Assembly (NCBI RefSeq): GCF_034702125.1
Contig: NC_085865.1
Coordinates: 44,291,194-44,355,193, forward strand
Reading direction: 5' to 3'
Length of the DNA stretch: 64,000 bases
Source: Engraulis encrasicolus
Lineage: Eukaryota; Chordata; Actinopteri; Clupeiformes; Engraulidae
Below, piece by piece: positions 53,195-64,000 of the stretch. The stretch's first letter is position 1, and the number at the start of each line of letters is the position of its first letter. The notes below the pieces were generated by a model. That model ran no database searches, was not told where the DNA came from, and saw only the letters and a list, made by a program, of their open reading frames with translations. A program made the position numbers and the translations under genes.

Positions 53195-55189
53195 GGGTGT
53201 GTGGGCACATTGAGCCTGTCCTTTTTACTGTCCTGTAAGCCAGAGCCAGATGCATGCATCCCTGTATCCACGCTTCGCCATGAAGGACTCCAGACAACCA
53301 AGCAGACCCGGATGAGGAAGGTGTCAGTGGTGTTGGTGGATTGCCATGATTTCATTGCAGGTCTGTTAAAAATGAAAATGGCTGTATTGAAGGAGAAAGG
53401 GAACATTTACACACTGTACAGACAAAGTGGCTACATTTTAGAGCGGAGACAAATGTGAATCCTTGCTGTGAATGGCTACTTTTCACTTAGAATAATGCTT
53501 GACAAAAATTAATAATGTTACATTTGATATCACAGGTATAATTGGTCTTCTCTTTTCTCCCAGCAGGGAAACCCAAGGTCCAATCAGCTATAAAATCTGA
53601 GCCTACATTTTTACCAGTATGTGCTTACAGAAGTATTACAATAACATTAACCACCAGTATTGTGTAAGGAAATGTTCATTTAGCTTATTTGTAGATGTTA
53701 ATGTATCTGATTTTCAATTACTGCAATGTAATGGAGTCTTTTTGAAATAGCAGGCAAATGCACCCACTCCGCTGTCTTACCAAACTCAACAAGCCTTCAA
53801 AGAGTGTGGCACTGGCAGCTCCATTGGCAGACGTGCAGCGGTACATATTCCAATGAGAGGGTTATCCGTGGTACTGGTAGACTGCTGTAAGAGTGGGAGG
53901 CCAAATGGGAGCCCTGAGCAACAAGGATGCAACAGAAAAGGCCTCAGCAGGGGTATGAGACATGGGACATTCCTTGCCGCGTGTTGCCTATGTAGTGTGT
54001 GTGTCTGTGGTCATATCAGAATCTGTGTGTGTTTGTGATCATATCACGTCTCTCCCTCCACAATTGAAAGGTCTTTTCAGTTGTTCTGCTCCAATATGTT
54101 CTGTTAAGCTGTCCCGAAAGAATCGTCTAGTTGTCAAATGTCTCAGCCACTTGTGACCTATACTGTAAATATGAATGAGAGCAGCTTGTGACTGGAAGCT
54201 TACCTTTTGTTTACGTACTTACTGCCCATTTTGCCTCCTGGCAAGTAGGGCAGCAACAAAGGTTCTCCACTTACCTTTTGTTTGGATACATACTATTGGA
54301 TATGGTTTTGGACAGGTAGTCATGTGTGTGTAACTCTGTATAGTTGATTTTATAGCACATTTGTTTTTGTATATTGTGACGTGTGCATTTTCTGTTTTAC
54401 ACCTCCATGCACAGTGTATATAGAAAAATGACAAAGGCTTTCTAGTCTATTTTATATTCTTGTGTGTTCATCTCTGCACAGCTAATTAGCACACGTTTCT
54501 GTGTCGCAGGCTCACTGAAGTCTCCGAAAGTGACGAGCAAAATGAACACCACATTAAGACGGAAGACCATACTGGACTGCAGTGAATGTGGCAAGAGCTT
54601 CAAGACTCTGAAACAGCTAAAGGAACACCAGTGTGGGGATACAGGCCAGAGCACCCTCTCCTGTCCCAAATGTGACAAACGTTTCACCAGCCCTGGCAAC
54701 CTTGTCCGCCACCAACAACAGAATCACACCAAGAGAAAACCCTATCGCTGTTCATTGTGCAACTGCAGATTCCGCAGAAGAGAACACCTTGTGCTTCACC
54801 AGCGCACCCACACAGGAGAAAGGCCCCACTTCTGCCCCAGGTGCCAGAAGGCTTTCAGCGACCCGACCCACCTTAGAAACCACCAGCGACAGCACGACAC
54901 CAAAGGGGGAAAGCCGTACCAATGTTCAGAGTGCGACCGGAGTTTCCGAGACCCGTCCAATCTCAGCAAACACAAGCGCATTCACTCAGGTGTGAGGCCC
55001 TACCAGTGCAATGAGTGCGGCCAGCGTTTTAACAGAACTGAGCACCTGAAGGAACACAAGAGGACTCATACAGGTGAGAGGCCATATGCATGCCAGCTGT
55101 GTGGCAGAGGCTTTGGGAGAAAGGCCCACCTACGACTACACCTGCGCACGCATAGAGGGAGCAACAAAAAGCCAAAGGTGGTGAAGTGA
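53195..55189 (+). CDS. C2H2 zinc-finger protein (5' exon(s) not identified)
   Basis: Exons: 53195-53360, 53567-53616, 53754-53952, 54510-55189 (TGA), phases consistent. Exons 1 and 3 each carry SVVLVDC preceded by MRK/MRG, an apparent internal duplication. Exon 2 has IKSEP, a possible SUMO site. The last exon encodes one degenerate finger (CSECGKSFKTLKQLKEHQC) and six good C2H2 fingers joined by TGERP, SGVRP or KGGKP linkers, predicting sequence-specific nuclear DNA binding. No KRAB, SCAN or BTB domain is visible. Acceptors of exons 2 and 3 are NAGNAG tandems (CAGCAG, TAGCAG). The translation start was not found and must lie upstream of 53,195, unless the ATG at 54,464 or 54,543 is used. Confidence 0.78.
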
Positions 55190-55856
55190 CCATCAAGATG
55201 GATATTGAGATATGTTTACATGAGACATTTAATTCAGAATTAACTCACTATAATTCTGAATAAAGCTAAATTCCGCTATGAAAACGCCATGTCAACACTT
55301 CACAATTTGGAATTAAATGAAAGATCAAAGTAAACTCGACAGAGCTATTTAATTCTGAATTAATAATTTGGCATTGAAAACGTCATATTGTACAAATGTA
55401 GCCATTGTGGTTTTAAGAAATCAGAACGGCATTTGTATCTTGACTTACTTCTCCGATACATGAAGTGAATAGATACACATCAAAGATGCATTGAAGGTGC
55501 TGTATATTATAATGTTTGAGGCCGGGGACATGTTTGCTGTGAGCCTTAAATTACACATGCCTACCTACACATACCTGCTTCAGAACAGTCAGAGCACAAC
55601 GCATGATCATGTAGGAGTAGATGGACAACGGGGCGCTCAATATTTTCCGTCACTGTTTGACTCTACCACGACCTTAACATGGAAGTTCCGAAGGTTGCCC
55701 CTCACTTTTCTGTCAATATTGCAGCGTATGTATGTACACTCCTGCGCACATTGTGTCTGATTTGCACGTATCCTGCAGCAGCCATGTTCCCGGCCTTACA
55801 CAAGAAAAAAATATTTCTAAATTGTTGTCCTAAATCCCATGTGTGTGAATGGCATG

Positions 55857-55862
55857 AATAAA
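55857..55862 (+). terminator. Polyadenylation signal of the zinc-finger gene
   Basis: AATAAA about 670 bp past the zinc-finger stop codon, facing the snrnp40 signal about 95 bp away. An earlier GAATAAAGC at about 55,258 could serve as a proximal site. Confidence 0.5.
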
Positions 55863-55955
55863 GATGAAACGTATGGCATAATTACATGTCAGTTGTTCAA
55901 TTCTAGTGTAATTGATCAAATAAAATACTTGTGCAGAAGTCTTTTTTTAACCAAG

Positions 55956-55961
55956 TTTATT
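55956..55961 (-). terminator. Polyadenylation signal of snrnp40
   Basis: AATAAA on the minus strand, about 735 bp past the snrnp40 stop. The predicted 3' UTR between them (55,940-56,694) has no ORF or recognised repeat. Confidence 0.5.
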
Positions 55962-56694
55962 AAAAATGCCAAAAAAAGGCTTTAGAGTCTTACAAACACT
56001 GAAGTTACGTATGAAAACAGCTGACTGTCATTTACTCCCTCGCTCACATATGGCCACATAGGGTGGGCTAACACCCAGTGGTCTTACACAACCCATTCAC
56101 TCTCTTGTTTGACATGAAAGGCAGGATCAAAACAATGCCTTAGATTCCAAATTTGAAACAGTGATGAATTTTGGATAGTTTAGCCTGAACCTCACCATAT
56201 CCACTCAATCATCCAATGAGATTATCTGTAAAAATAGAAAATGTAACTTAACAAAATTCACTATTTCAAGTTTGCATTTCTTTAAGTCAGCCACAAAACC
56301 ACAGTCTTTTCACATAATATATCATCATCTTCACTCCCAGATCAGGGGCATATTCCAGACAGCATTGAAAGCAGTCTCTTAACCTGGGTGCATAAACCCT
56401 GAGCAAGTGGTAACTCTAATAATACAGGAGTCCTATGACTTTGTTTTGATTGAAGGGGAAAACTGACAGTCTCTTCTAATAGGAGGTTTACAATTCACCC
56501 TGGATTAATTTAGCCAGGTGTGAGTAACTAAATCACTTTTTTGGAATATGCCCCTGGGGTTAAATTCAAATTCACATCGGGGTGGACACACAGACCAGAC
56601 AATAGAGCCTGATCAAGATATCTAGATCTAGATAGTCCTTCTGTGGCTGTTCTTCCTCTGGCAAAGGCCTGTGTATGTGTGTGTGTTGCGCATC

Positions 56695-58338
56695 TCACTG
56701 GATCTCGCCCAGGTACAGGCGTTTGTCGCTGGCTCCTGACAGGATTATGGGCTCATCTGGGTGGAAGGCGACCTCGTTGACGGATCCCGCGTGACCCGGG
56801 AGTTTGTAGAGGATGCGGCGAGTTGTGGTGTCCCAGACGTACACGAACCTGTCGGCGGATCCAGCCGAGATCTTGCTGCCGTCAGGCGACCAAGCGCACC
56901 GCAGGAGGTTCTTCTCGAAGTTGTGGACGTTCCCCTGGAAGATCTTCACACACCTGCAAAGCAAATAATGGTGGAATTGATATTACATTACATTTAGCAG
57001 ACACTTTTGATCAGAGAGACTTACAAGGAGGATGTTTGCATATAACTAGTGCGCATTGTAGAAATGTATGTTGCAAGGGTAGGCACAATCAAACTCAAGA
57101 AAATTGTAAGCTTTGGTCTAAGTCTTAATCGTACGAAATTGGCTGTGTTTCAAATATGGGCTGTCAGATGAATACCAAAACAACACTTAACATGTAGTGA
57201 ATTACTAGCACCACTCCCCTGCACCCTTGTCCATGGCTGAAGTGACCTTGCACAAATCCTGCAATACTTGAAGGGGAGATGTCCCTCTACCCAACTAACT
57301 ACATATTGCACAATGCCACTCTGATGTAGCACAATAGTGAATGGCAATGGCCAGAATGCGCCATGATATAGCATGATGAACCTGTGTCACATTCAGACCG
57401 GATGTAGATAACGGTATAATGTATAGAATCGGCTGTAGGATGTAGGTAATATAGCACATTCTGAATGGGGCTCTGAGGGTTTGTTTATTTGTTGTTTTCA
57501 GCGCTACCACATCTACCACACTTTCAGCTTTGGCCTCTACTTTGTCCACTCACCTCTCTTTGGGAGCAAAGGGCCGCACATCCCACACCCGCACAGTGTT
57601 GTCCATGGAGTTTGACAGTAGGTAGGAGCCCTCTGCGCTCAGGCTGAGCCCTGTCACCGAGTCCCCGTGGCCTTGCATGCTGTAGATGAGCTTGTTCTGC
57701 CTCAGGTCCCACACTTTGATGTCGTTGTCGATGCCCCCGGACATGATCTGATCGCTGGTGTCGTTGAAGGTCACGCTGAGTACCTGATAGGTGTTTTGGA
57801 AAGTGTGCACCGCCGCCTTCTTGCGGATGTCCCACAGCTTGACGGTGCTGTCGTCGCTACCTGTGCAGACTAGCTGGGGCCCGCGGCGCGCTGGGTAGCA
57901 GGAGTTGACGAATGCGTTGTGGCCTTTCAGGCGTTTTATCCGCTCACCCGTCTCTGCGTCCCAGACGCATACCGTCTTGTCGGTGCTAGCTGAGAAAAGC
58001 AGGCTGCCGTCTGTGTTGTACTGAAGTTCCATCACTGCTCCGCTGTGACCCTTGAGCGTGGCGTAGTTTTCACATTCTCCGTACACGTTCCACATCAAGA
58101 TGAGACGGTCGTAGCCAGCCGAGGCCAGCGTGGCTCCATTGGGGTGAAATTTGCAGCAGTAGACTTCTCCTTCGTGCCCTGCTAACAACATAATCGGAGC
58201 TTCGAGGCTTGAGCATCTCGGGGGTCCAGTGGGCATGAGTTGTTTGGATTGCACGGCGGCGATAAGCTCATTCCGGGGTCTCTTCATGGCGGCTGGAACC
58301 ACTGCCATATCGGCAGGGCGTTTCATAGACTGCATCAT
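56695..58338 (-). CDS. snrnp40: U5 snRNP 40-kDa WD40 protein (SNRNP40 / Prp8-binding)
   Basis: Spliceosome component: a WD40 propeller of the U5 and U4/U6.U5 snRNP that contacts Prp8. Exons 58338-57554 and 56953-56695; donor AGAGAG|GTGAGT, acceptor TTTGCAG; 347 aa. The N terminus is short and basic (AAMKRPRNELI). The WD repeats begin at about residue 54 (GHEGEVYCCKFHPNG) and include STDKTVCVWD, SDDSTVKLWDIRKK, GGIDNDIKVWDLRQ, SMDNTVRVWDVRPFAPKE and SADRFVYVWDTTTRR, ending YLGEIQ-stop. Human SNRNP40 is 357 aa, so this is essentially full length and looks functional. The first 785 bp of coding sequence are uninterrupted, whereas the human gene has many introns. The intron (56,954-57,553) contains a SINE-like fragment at about 56,990-57,030. 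Confidence 0.97.
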
Positions 58339-58465
58339 TTTGATTATATATCTAAATGTTGAGCTCTTCGGTCTCCTGAGGATGTGTTTACAACTCGAAT
58401 TCTTAATTCAAAACACTCTCCGTTCACGCCGAAACGCCATTCATTGCACTGGACCAGGAAAAGTG

Positions 58466-58493
58466 TTTCCGGGTTAACGTAACAACTTCCGGT
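58466..58493. promoter_or_regulatory. ETS-type sites in snrnp40 promoter
   Basis: ACTTCCGGT (CGGAAGT on the minus strand) and TTTCCGGG lie 130-155 bp upstream of the snrnp40 ATG. ETS/GABP sites near the TSS are typical of TATA-less housekeeping promoters. Position and motif only. Confidence 0.4.
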
Positions 58494-58686
58494 GCTGTTC
58501 CTATTTCCTTATAATTATTTTTTGTGTGCTAAATATCACAACGTGTTTAGTGAACTATTTTAAAAATTCGTTGTAAACATTTTTTCTGTTCATTTTGTTT
58601 ACAGAGATAGAGTTTATTCACAAACGTCTACGAGAGAAAATTCAGCTCCACTCCATCCCAGTAGGTGGCGAAATGCAGAAAAACAC

Positions 58687-58687
<1 letters not shown>

Positions 58688-58773
<86 letters not shown>

Positions 58774-58826
58774 CCTCTCTCCATAGTCCATAGCCCTTCT
58801 GCTTATAAACCTCTATAACCCCCCCC

Positions 58827-58914
<88 letters not shown>
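58688..58914. repeat. (CT)n and (CA)n microsatellites
   Basis: CT at 58,688-58,770 with a CCCC end, then CA at 58,831-58,914, separated by about 60 bp that includes a C9 run. Confidence 0.95.
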
Positions 58915-58918
<4 letters not shown>

Positions 58919-58919
58919 G

Positions 58920-59750
58920 GAGAGAGTATGTATTTCTGCACAAACAACAGAGCAAGGGTTAGCCTACAAATGCAATCCTATGTTATTTTTAATTCACAAT
59001 TAAAAAGGTGGTTTGTTGTTTTACAAGGCACCTGAGGAGGTTCTGTGCATATGCACTGCATGCACTGCATCATTGGTGAGTATTTGTTTGCTGGGCCAGC
59101 AGGGTCATTTCACATGAAACCACCACAGACATCTTTTTGTGACTTACACTGACTGATATAATCAAGGCTGAATGTATAGTGTCCTACCCTCATATGTAAA
59201 CCTTTGGTTAATACTGGTGTCAGATTCACACAAATGCAGTTCTGGGGTGATGATTGAAATCTGTGTCGGTCGGGTCCCATGTGAAATGACCCAGCAGCAG
59301 GACTTTGTTGGTTATCGTGACACAGGGCATTCCTGGGAGCGCCGTCAGGAAGGGCATGTTGTTGTTTTATTGTTCAGAGATTCAAGAGATTCAAGAATGT
59401 ATTGTCATTGTCAAAAAAAGGCAACGAAATTGTGTTTGGGGTAGCCTACAATACTTAGTAGCAGCAGGTTTTCAAGTAAAGTGCAACGAGTGGTAAAAGT
59501 GACACCAATGCTTGACCCCCCAGCATTGTTGTTGATGTTATTGTTGTTTCTTGGGGGGGGGGGGTATATTTACCTAAATATATGCTATTTGTTTACACCA
59601 TCTGCTGGATCTTATACCTTTGTGATGTTCATCTTCTGACTTCAGGCCCACCTGCACAGAGAGATGAATTAATGAACCCATCAAGTGCATCCTCCCTATC
59701 ATACCCCCCACACTCTTATTCTACCTCCCTATTTTGCCCATCATAAGCAA
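58920..59750. other. Intergenic, retroelement fragment
   Basis: Mostly unrecognised. About 59,373-59,436 (GATTCAAGAGATTCAAGAATG...TTGTCATTGTCA...AACGAAATT) matches a word pattern common in fish retroelement remnants. Confidence 0.35.
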
Positions 59751-59757
59751 TACAAAT

Positions 59758-59933
<176 letters not shown>

Positions 59934-59939
59934 ATGCTT

Positions 59940-61250
59940 TTGAAATTGTATGGCAGTGTTGAAATGAATAGAGAAGCAGGCTCCATACATCATGCCTAGG
60001 GGGCACTTGCTTTGACAGCAAATGTGCAAGAAACGGAAATGGAGAAATTGACAGGTGTCTAACAAAAAACAGCACGGCAGCCCAAATATAACAAACAAGT
60101 AGCTACCCGGCCAGGGGAAGGCTGGACTCATTCCAGGGAAAAGAAATCACAGAGAAGAATGTCCCCCTGCGGAGAAGTGTTCCTATATAGCACCATATGC
60201 TAACTCTCAGCCTGTAACTGATGAGCATTCGGCTGTCCTCATTCATTCATATATTCATTACAATGCTGGACACACTCCCCTGCTATATGGTAACTGCGGT
60301 GCGCTATGGACCTCGGCCAGCTCTGACACGATGAGGTATTGCCACAATTACCCAGTCATATGCCGCCAAAAAGATGAATTACTTTGTGAGATTTGGTGGC
60401 TGCCGGACCACCACCACATCCATATCCCACTATGAAAAAAAATCCTGCTTTATACTGCAGGATTTTACAACAGTACTAGGCTATAATACCCAATGTTACA
60501 GTATAGTGCCGCATGCAGTATTGTTGAAAAGACAGACCAGTGAGACTGAAGCACGACCACATCCACATCCCCTTTTAAAAAAAATCCTACTGTAGTATCA
60601 GGAAAACTACATTTTTTTACGAGAGTATCACAGCAGAATACTACAGAGTTAGTGTCAGCTTGATGTCAGAACAGGGATATAGCGGCATGTTACAGCAACC
60701 TGTTTTGTTGGCTACTTACAAGATGTTGCCCTGAAATAGCTACTCTTTTGTTACATTTTCTGGAAGAATAATCATGGTAGGCCTTCAGAATGTGAATGGC
60801 TGTCTCTTTATTGTAGTATGCAGATATAACCACTAGAGGGCCTCACAAAACCAAACAAGTACAGCTCCTTTACACTGTGATTAAAAATGAAGTGAATTTC
60901 CTTTCTGCCATTTCTGAATGAAAGGCTTGGGGTTAATGAGCCTAATAAGTCTGACACATGCAACTGTCTTTGTGTGATGAACAGGCCAGGCCCCCATAAA
61001 ACCTAGCAACAACTTCACGTCTTTCACGCATTTTGCAACAATCATCATATACTGCAGATGGCGCTCTTGCTCCATATAGCACAGAGTCAGCAGCCATAAG
61101 AAAGTGTACTGTAGTTTGAAAACTTGTACTTCCTTCAGCTGTGATCTTGCCCTTTCGCCTTCAGAAAAATACTGAGAAGCAAAGAATAGCTTTTGTGTTT
61201 TGCATATTTTTGGTCATTAGCATTTCTAAATCACAAAAGCAGATCTTCCC
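59940..61250. other. Intergenic, nothing recognised
   Basis: No exon, tRNA or named repeat seen. Two similar CCACATCCATATCCC / CCACATCCACATCCC segments (60,414 and 60,548), each followed by A-run + TCCT, suggest a small local duplication. Confidence 0.35.
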
Positions 61251-61255
61251 ACTTC

Positions 61256-61377
<122 letters not shown>

Positions 61378-61379
61378 CA

Positions 61380-62635
61380 TGTGTGTGCGTGTGTGTGTGT
61401 CCACAGAAAGAGACTGTGTAGGTCATTCACGGATGACTTAACCCTCCACCAAAAGCCATCAATGCAGAATCTAGAGACCCTCTATCTGTCTTGGATGCTC
61501 AGTATTGAGATAAGTTTAAACACAGCTACAATCAACGTCAGCCTCTTGCCAACTTCTTTCAAGTAATACTCGATGGATTCTTGGAAAACAGGCCGAAACT
61601 TCCTTAGGCAGAGTTCAAATAATACTTGTTTAATTGTTGGCAAAAAAATAAACAGAAAACTTCCTTCAAAGGCACAAATAAAAGTCTAGGGCGGCCTATA
61701 TGACTTTCAGATAGAACAAGGCTTCTGTCATTTTTTCTGTCAAGTGGGCTGCCTTCAGACTAATGGATAAAACTTTCATAGGTACTGTGGGGATCATATT
61801 CTCCCCTACAAATTTCATATCATCATATTCCATGCCAGCTATAAAATGCAGATTTGCACATAAACAAATGCTGAATTATGAAAAAGAGTCAGAGGAGTGA
61901 ACCAAAGTTCCCCATGTGAGCTCCCTCTGCTCCCCAAAATGGTGTGATGGTTTTTTTTTTTTTTTTTGGGGGGGGGGGTGTTGTTGATGCTCTGCTATGG
62001 AGGGGGGAAGAGTGGAAGAGTGCTATCCCGCCATCTGGAATACTAATGGTCCGACTGCGTCTGCTGTTTTTGTCCACAGTGGCCAAAGACAAATGGCTGC
62101 TTGCATGGATAGTGACATTTGCATAACAAGTGTCGATTTGCAGCCTTGCGGGACTCCCGTCGGCATTTAAAGAGGGCTAAAGGAGAAGAATACATTGACT
62201 TGATCTGGGGGGTTTGAAAGTGAAGTGTCGGGACTTTTCAAGCAGAGTTTGCTCATGCTTTTGCTTTCTTTGTTTGGTTTGTTTGTTTCCGTCTTTAAGA
62301 ACTCGTGTCTGGAAGTCTCCGTTGATGACAGATTTTCTCGCTGTACACTTGTAGTCCAACTCTGACTCACCAACTATCATCAATACCGCCTGTTTTTTTG
62401 TTTGTTTTTTTAACACAAGTATGACAACCTGTAGTATATACAGTATTCTTGTCCTTCCCGCCATTTTTAGCTACGGATTGCCATGACAACTGGTGAGTTC
62501 CATTGGTGAAGGTGTCCTCCTCCTGTTGCTCCCGCAGGCATGCAGTCCACTCTCCTCAGAAATGATAACTCCTGCCCTGAAATGGCTGCAGCATGGCGGA
62601 ATTCACTTCATGTCCTCTTCTCTGACTTTTCTCAA
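61380..62635. other. Intergenic, nothing recognised
   Basis: Holds a T17-G10 homopolymer junction near 61,950-61,978 but no recognised gene or repeat family. Confidence 0.35.
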
Positions 62636-62639
62636 CTGA

Positions 62640-62704
62640 AACACACACACACGAACACACACACACACACACGCACGCACGCACGCACGCACGCACGCAC
62701 ACAC
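62640..62704. repeat. (CA)n and (CACG)n microsatellite
   Basis: CA tract containing about seven GCAC units at 62,671-62,700, an alternating purine-pyrimidine run with Z-DNA potential. Confidence 0.85.
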
Positions 62705-62747
62705 ATATAGGCCTATACACAAAGACTCACACACAACACCTGCCAAA

Positions 62748-62826
62748 CTCTCTCTCTCTCTCTCTTGTTCTTTCTATCTCTCTCTCCCTTTCTTGTCTGT
62801 CATTCAGTCTCGCCTTCTATGCCCTC

Positions 62827-62858
<32 letters not shown>

Positions 62859-62910
62859 ATTCTCTCTCTCGTTCTCTCTCATTCTCCCTCTCTCTCTCAT
62901 TCTCTTTCTT

Positions 62911-62955
<45 letters not shown>
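62748..62955. repeat. (CT)n-rich block
   Basis: CT with periodic CATTCTC, CGTTCTC and CTTTCTC interruptions, ending in a pure CT stretch. Confidence 0.9.
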
Positions 62956-62957
<2 letters not shown>

Positions 62958-63248
62958 CTCTTTTCATTCCCCCATACCTACTCTTTCATCTTTGTCTTCG
63001 TCTTTGTGTCTGCTTGCCCTCCCTTCTCCTCCTCTGTTGCACTCTCTGCCATGGAAATGTTGTTTTGTTCTGTTCGAAGACTTTGAGACCCGAGCTCCTG
63101 CTGGGCCAAAGCATACGGTTGTGTTCTGCGAGCCGCGTCTGATGAAGACAGAAGGACTTCATCATCACCACCGTGGGGTGGTAATCACAGTTTTTGATCG
63201 CACTTTAGTCAGTGCTACACCAGCGCGCCAGTGTGACTTCCCGCTGAC

Positions 63249-63419
63249 AACGTACCCAGGCCCGCCGACAAGGGGGAAACAAAGGGGTATGTTGTCCTGG
63301 GCCCAGGAAGATTGGGGGGGGGGGGGGCAGAATTGGGTGTCCATTACATTGTATGTATTGCGTAGCAAGCCTTTTCAGATGACTTTGTCGTGGGCCCAGA
63401 GAAAGCTGTCAGCGGCCCT
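63249..63419. mobile_element. Possible MITE with GGGCCC-type ends
   Basis: CAGGCCCGCCGACA (63,249) and TGTCAGCGGCCCTG (about 63,406) are imperfect inverted repeats around about 145 bp containing a G13 run. A related AGGGCCGTCGTTAGCCC start is seen at 43,970. Confidence 0.4.
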
Positions 63420-63424
63420 GAATG

Positions 63425-63590
63425 TACCCAACACACAGCACAGAACAACACTGCACACAGCATGAACATAACAGCACAGTCAGTGCAACACACCACAGCA
63501 CAGTGTAGCCTTACACATTGTGGCGTCACAGAACACCACAGTGCAACAGCACACATCACACTGTGATGATCACAGCACATATCAACAGAG
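63425..63590. repeat. Cryptic CACAGCA-rich low-complexity DNA
   Basis: Irregular ACACAGCAC / CACCACAGCACAG words with no fixed period. It is not coding. The remainder to 64,000 contains nothing recognised. Confidence 0.6.
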
Positions 63591-64000
63591 AATATAAATA
63601 TGCTGTATAGTATATACATGCCCATCAGTGTACAAAAGTTGCACCCTCACTTCTCTGATTGGATTCTAAGGACATACAGTATACAGTATGCAGCCATGAC
63701 ACACCACAGCCTTCAGGTTACACAACGGGTCACCTCCACTTACAGAAGCAAAAGTGAAGGTGAGATCAATAGTCTTTACTCTTATCCTACACCAGTTTCC
63801 TAATCTCTCCCTTATGATGTTTCATTTTGTGGGACAAATCAATTGACAGAAATTGACAGAATATGTAGCTAGTGTGCCCTGAAGGCAAACTTTGCGATAG
63901 CCATGCTAGAGTACTCTATACTGTAGCAGTAGTAGGCCCCTTGTCAATGCAAATGCACCTGAAAGAGATTAGGTCAAGGGTGGGTTTAGATTCTTCAAAG

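Noticed and set aside
63344..63625. Cys/Val-rich 93-codon minus-strand ORF
   Set aside because: Produced by CACAGCA-type low-complexity DNA; no domain.

Overview
The window is vertebrate nuclear DNA, most likely teleost. It contains intron-split genes with GT-AG splice sites, very dense CA/CT microsatellites, Tc1/mariner remnants, tRNA-derived SINEs, many short hairpin transposons, and a fish-type DNA transposon encoding a THAP/DDE transposase plus a SWIM-YqaJ nuclease. All gene models below were assembled by hand from splice sites and reading-frame phase; no alignment or database search was run.

Layout: (1) 1-10,650 has no recognisable gene. It is intergenic DNA with many microsatellites, two G-rich tracts, possible conserved noncoding islands and a telomere-like-repeat transposon. 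(2) 10,680-26,777, minus strand, is a complete ten-exon nuclear receptor gene of the HNF4 family. It is closest to hnf4g, about 467 aa, with an intact two-finger DNA-binding domain, ligand-binding domain and F domain. Its introns hold long CA/GT/CT/ATCT arrays, a 30-unit GAA/TTC repeat beside a splice donor, a 1.6-kb foldback Tc1 element and duplicated fragments of exon 8. (3) 26,800-31,750 is upstream DNA with SINEs, a MITE and a three-fold GT-cassette array. (4) 32,170-36,710 is a composite DNA transposon of the ISL2EU type. A plus-strand transposase converges on a minus-strand six-exon SWIM + YqaJ nuclease gene that is broken by a 2-bp slippage frameshift. (5) 38,800-43,060, plus strand, is a THAP-domain gene derived from a P-element-like transposase, containing four tandem, frame-neutral linker exons. 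(6) 47,308-50,107, plus strand, is a four-exon Myb/SANT-like gene (NAIF1/Harbinger-Myb type). (7) 50,305-51,620 is a second foldback Tc1 element. (8) 53,195-55,189, plus strand, is a C2H2 zinc-finger gene, lying tail-to-tail with (9) snrnp40 (56,695-58,338, minus strand), encoding the U5 snRNP 40-kDa WD40 protein in only two coding exons. (10) 58,500-64,000 is intergenic repeats.

hnf4g and snrnp40 look like ordinary conserved host genes. The stretch from 31 to 55 kb between them is an accessory island of transposon-derived DNA-binding proteins (THAP, Myb/SANT, C2H2) and transposons. The most unusual observations are: hnf4g exons enclosed between complementary UG and CA repeats, with one acceptor made almost wholly of UG repeat; the duplicated exon-8 tail; the symmetric exon array in the THAP gene; and the transposon whose nuclease gene was broken by expansion of a short TG tract.
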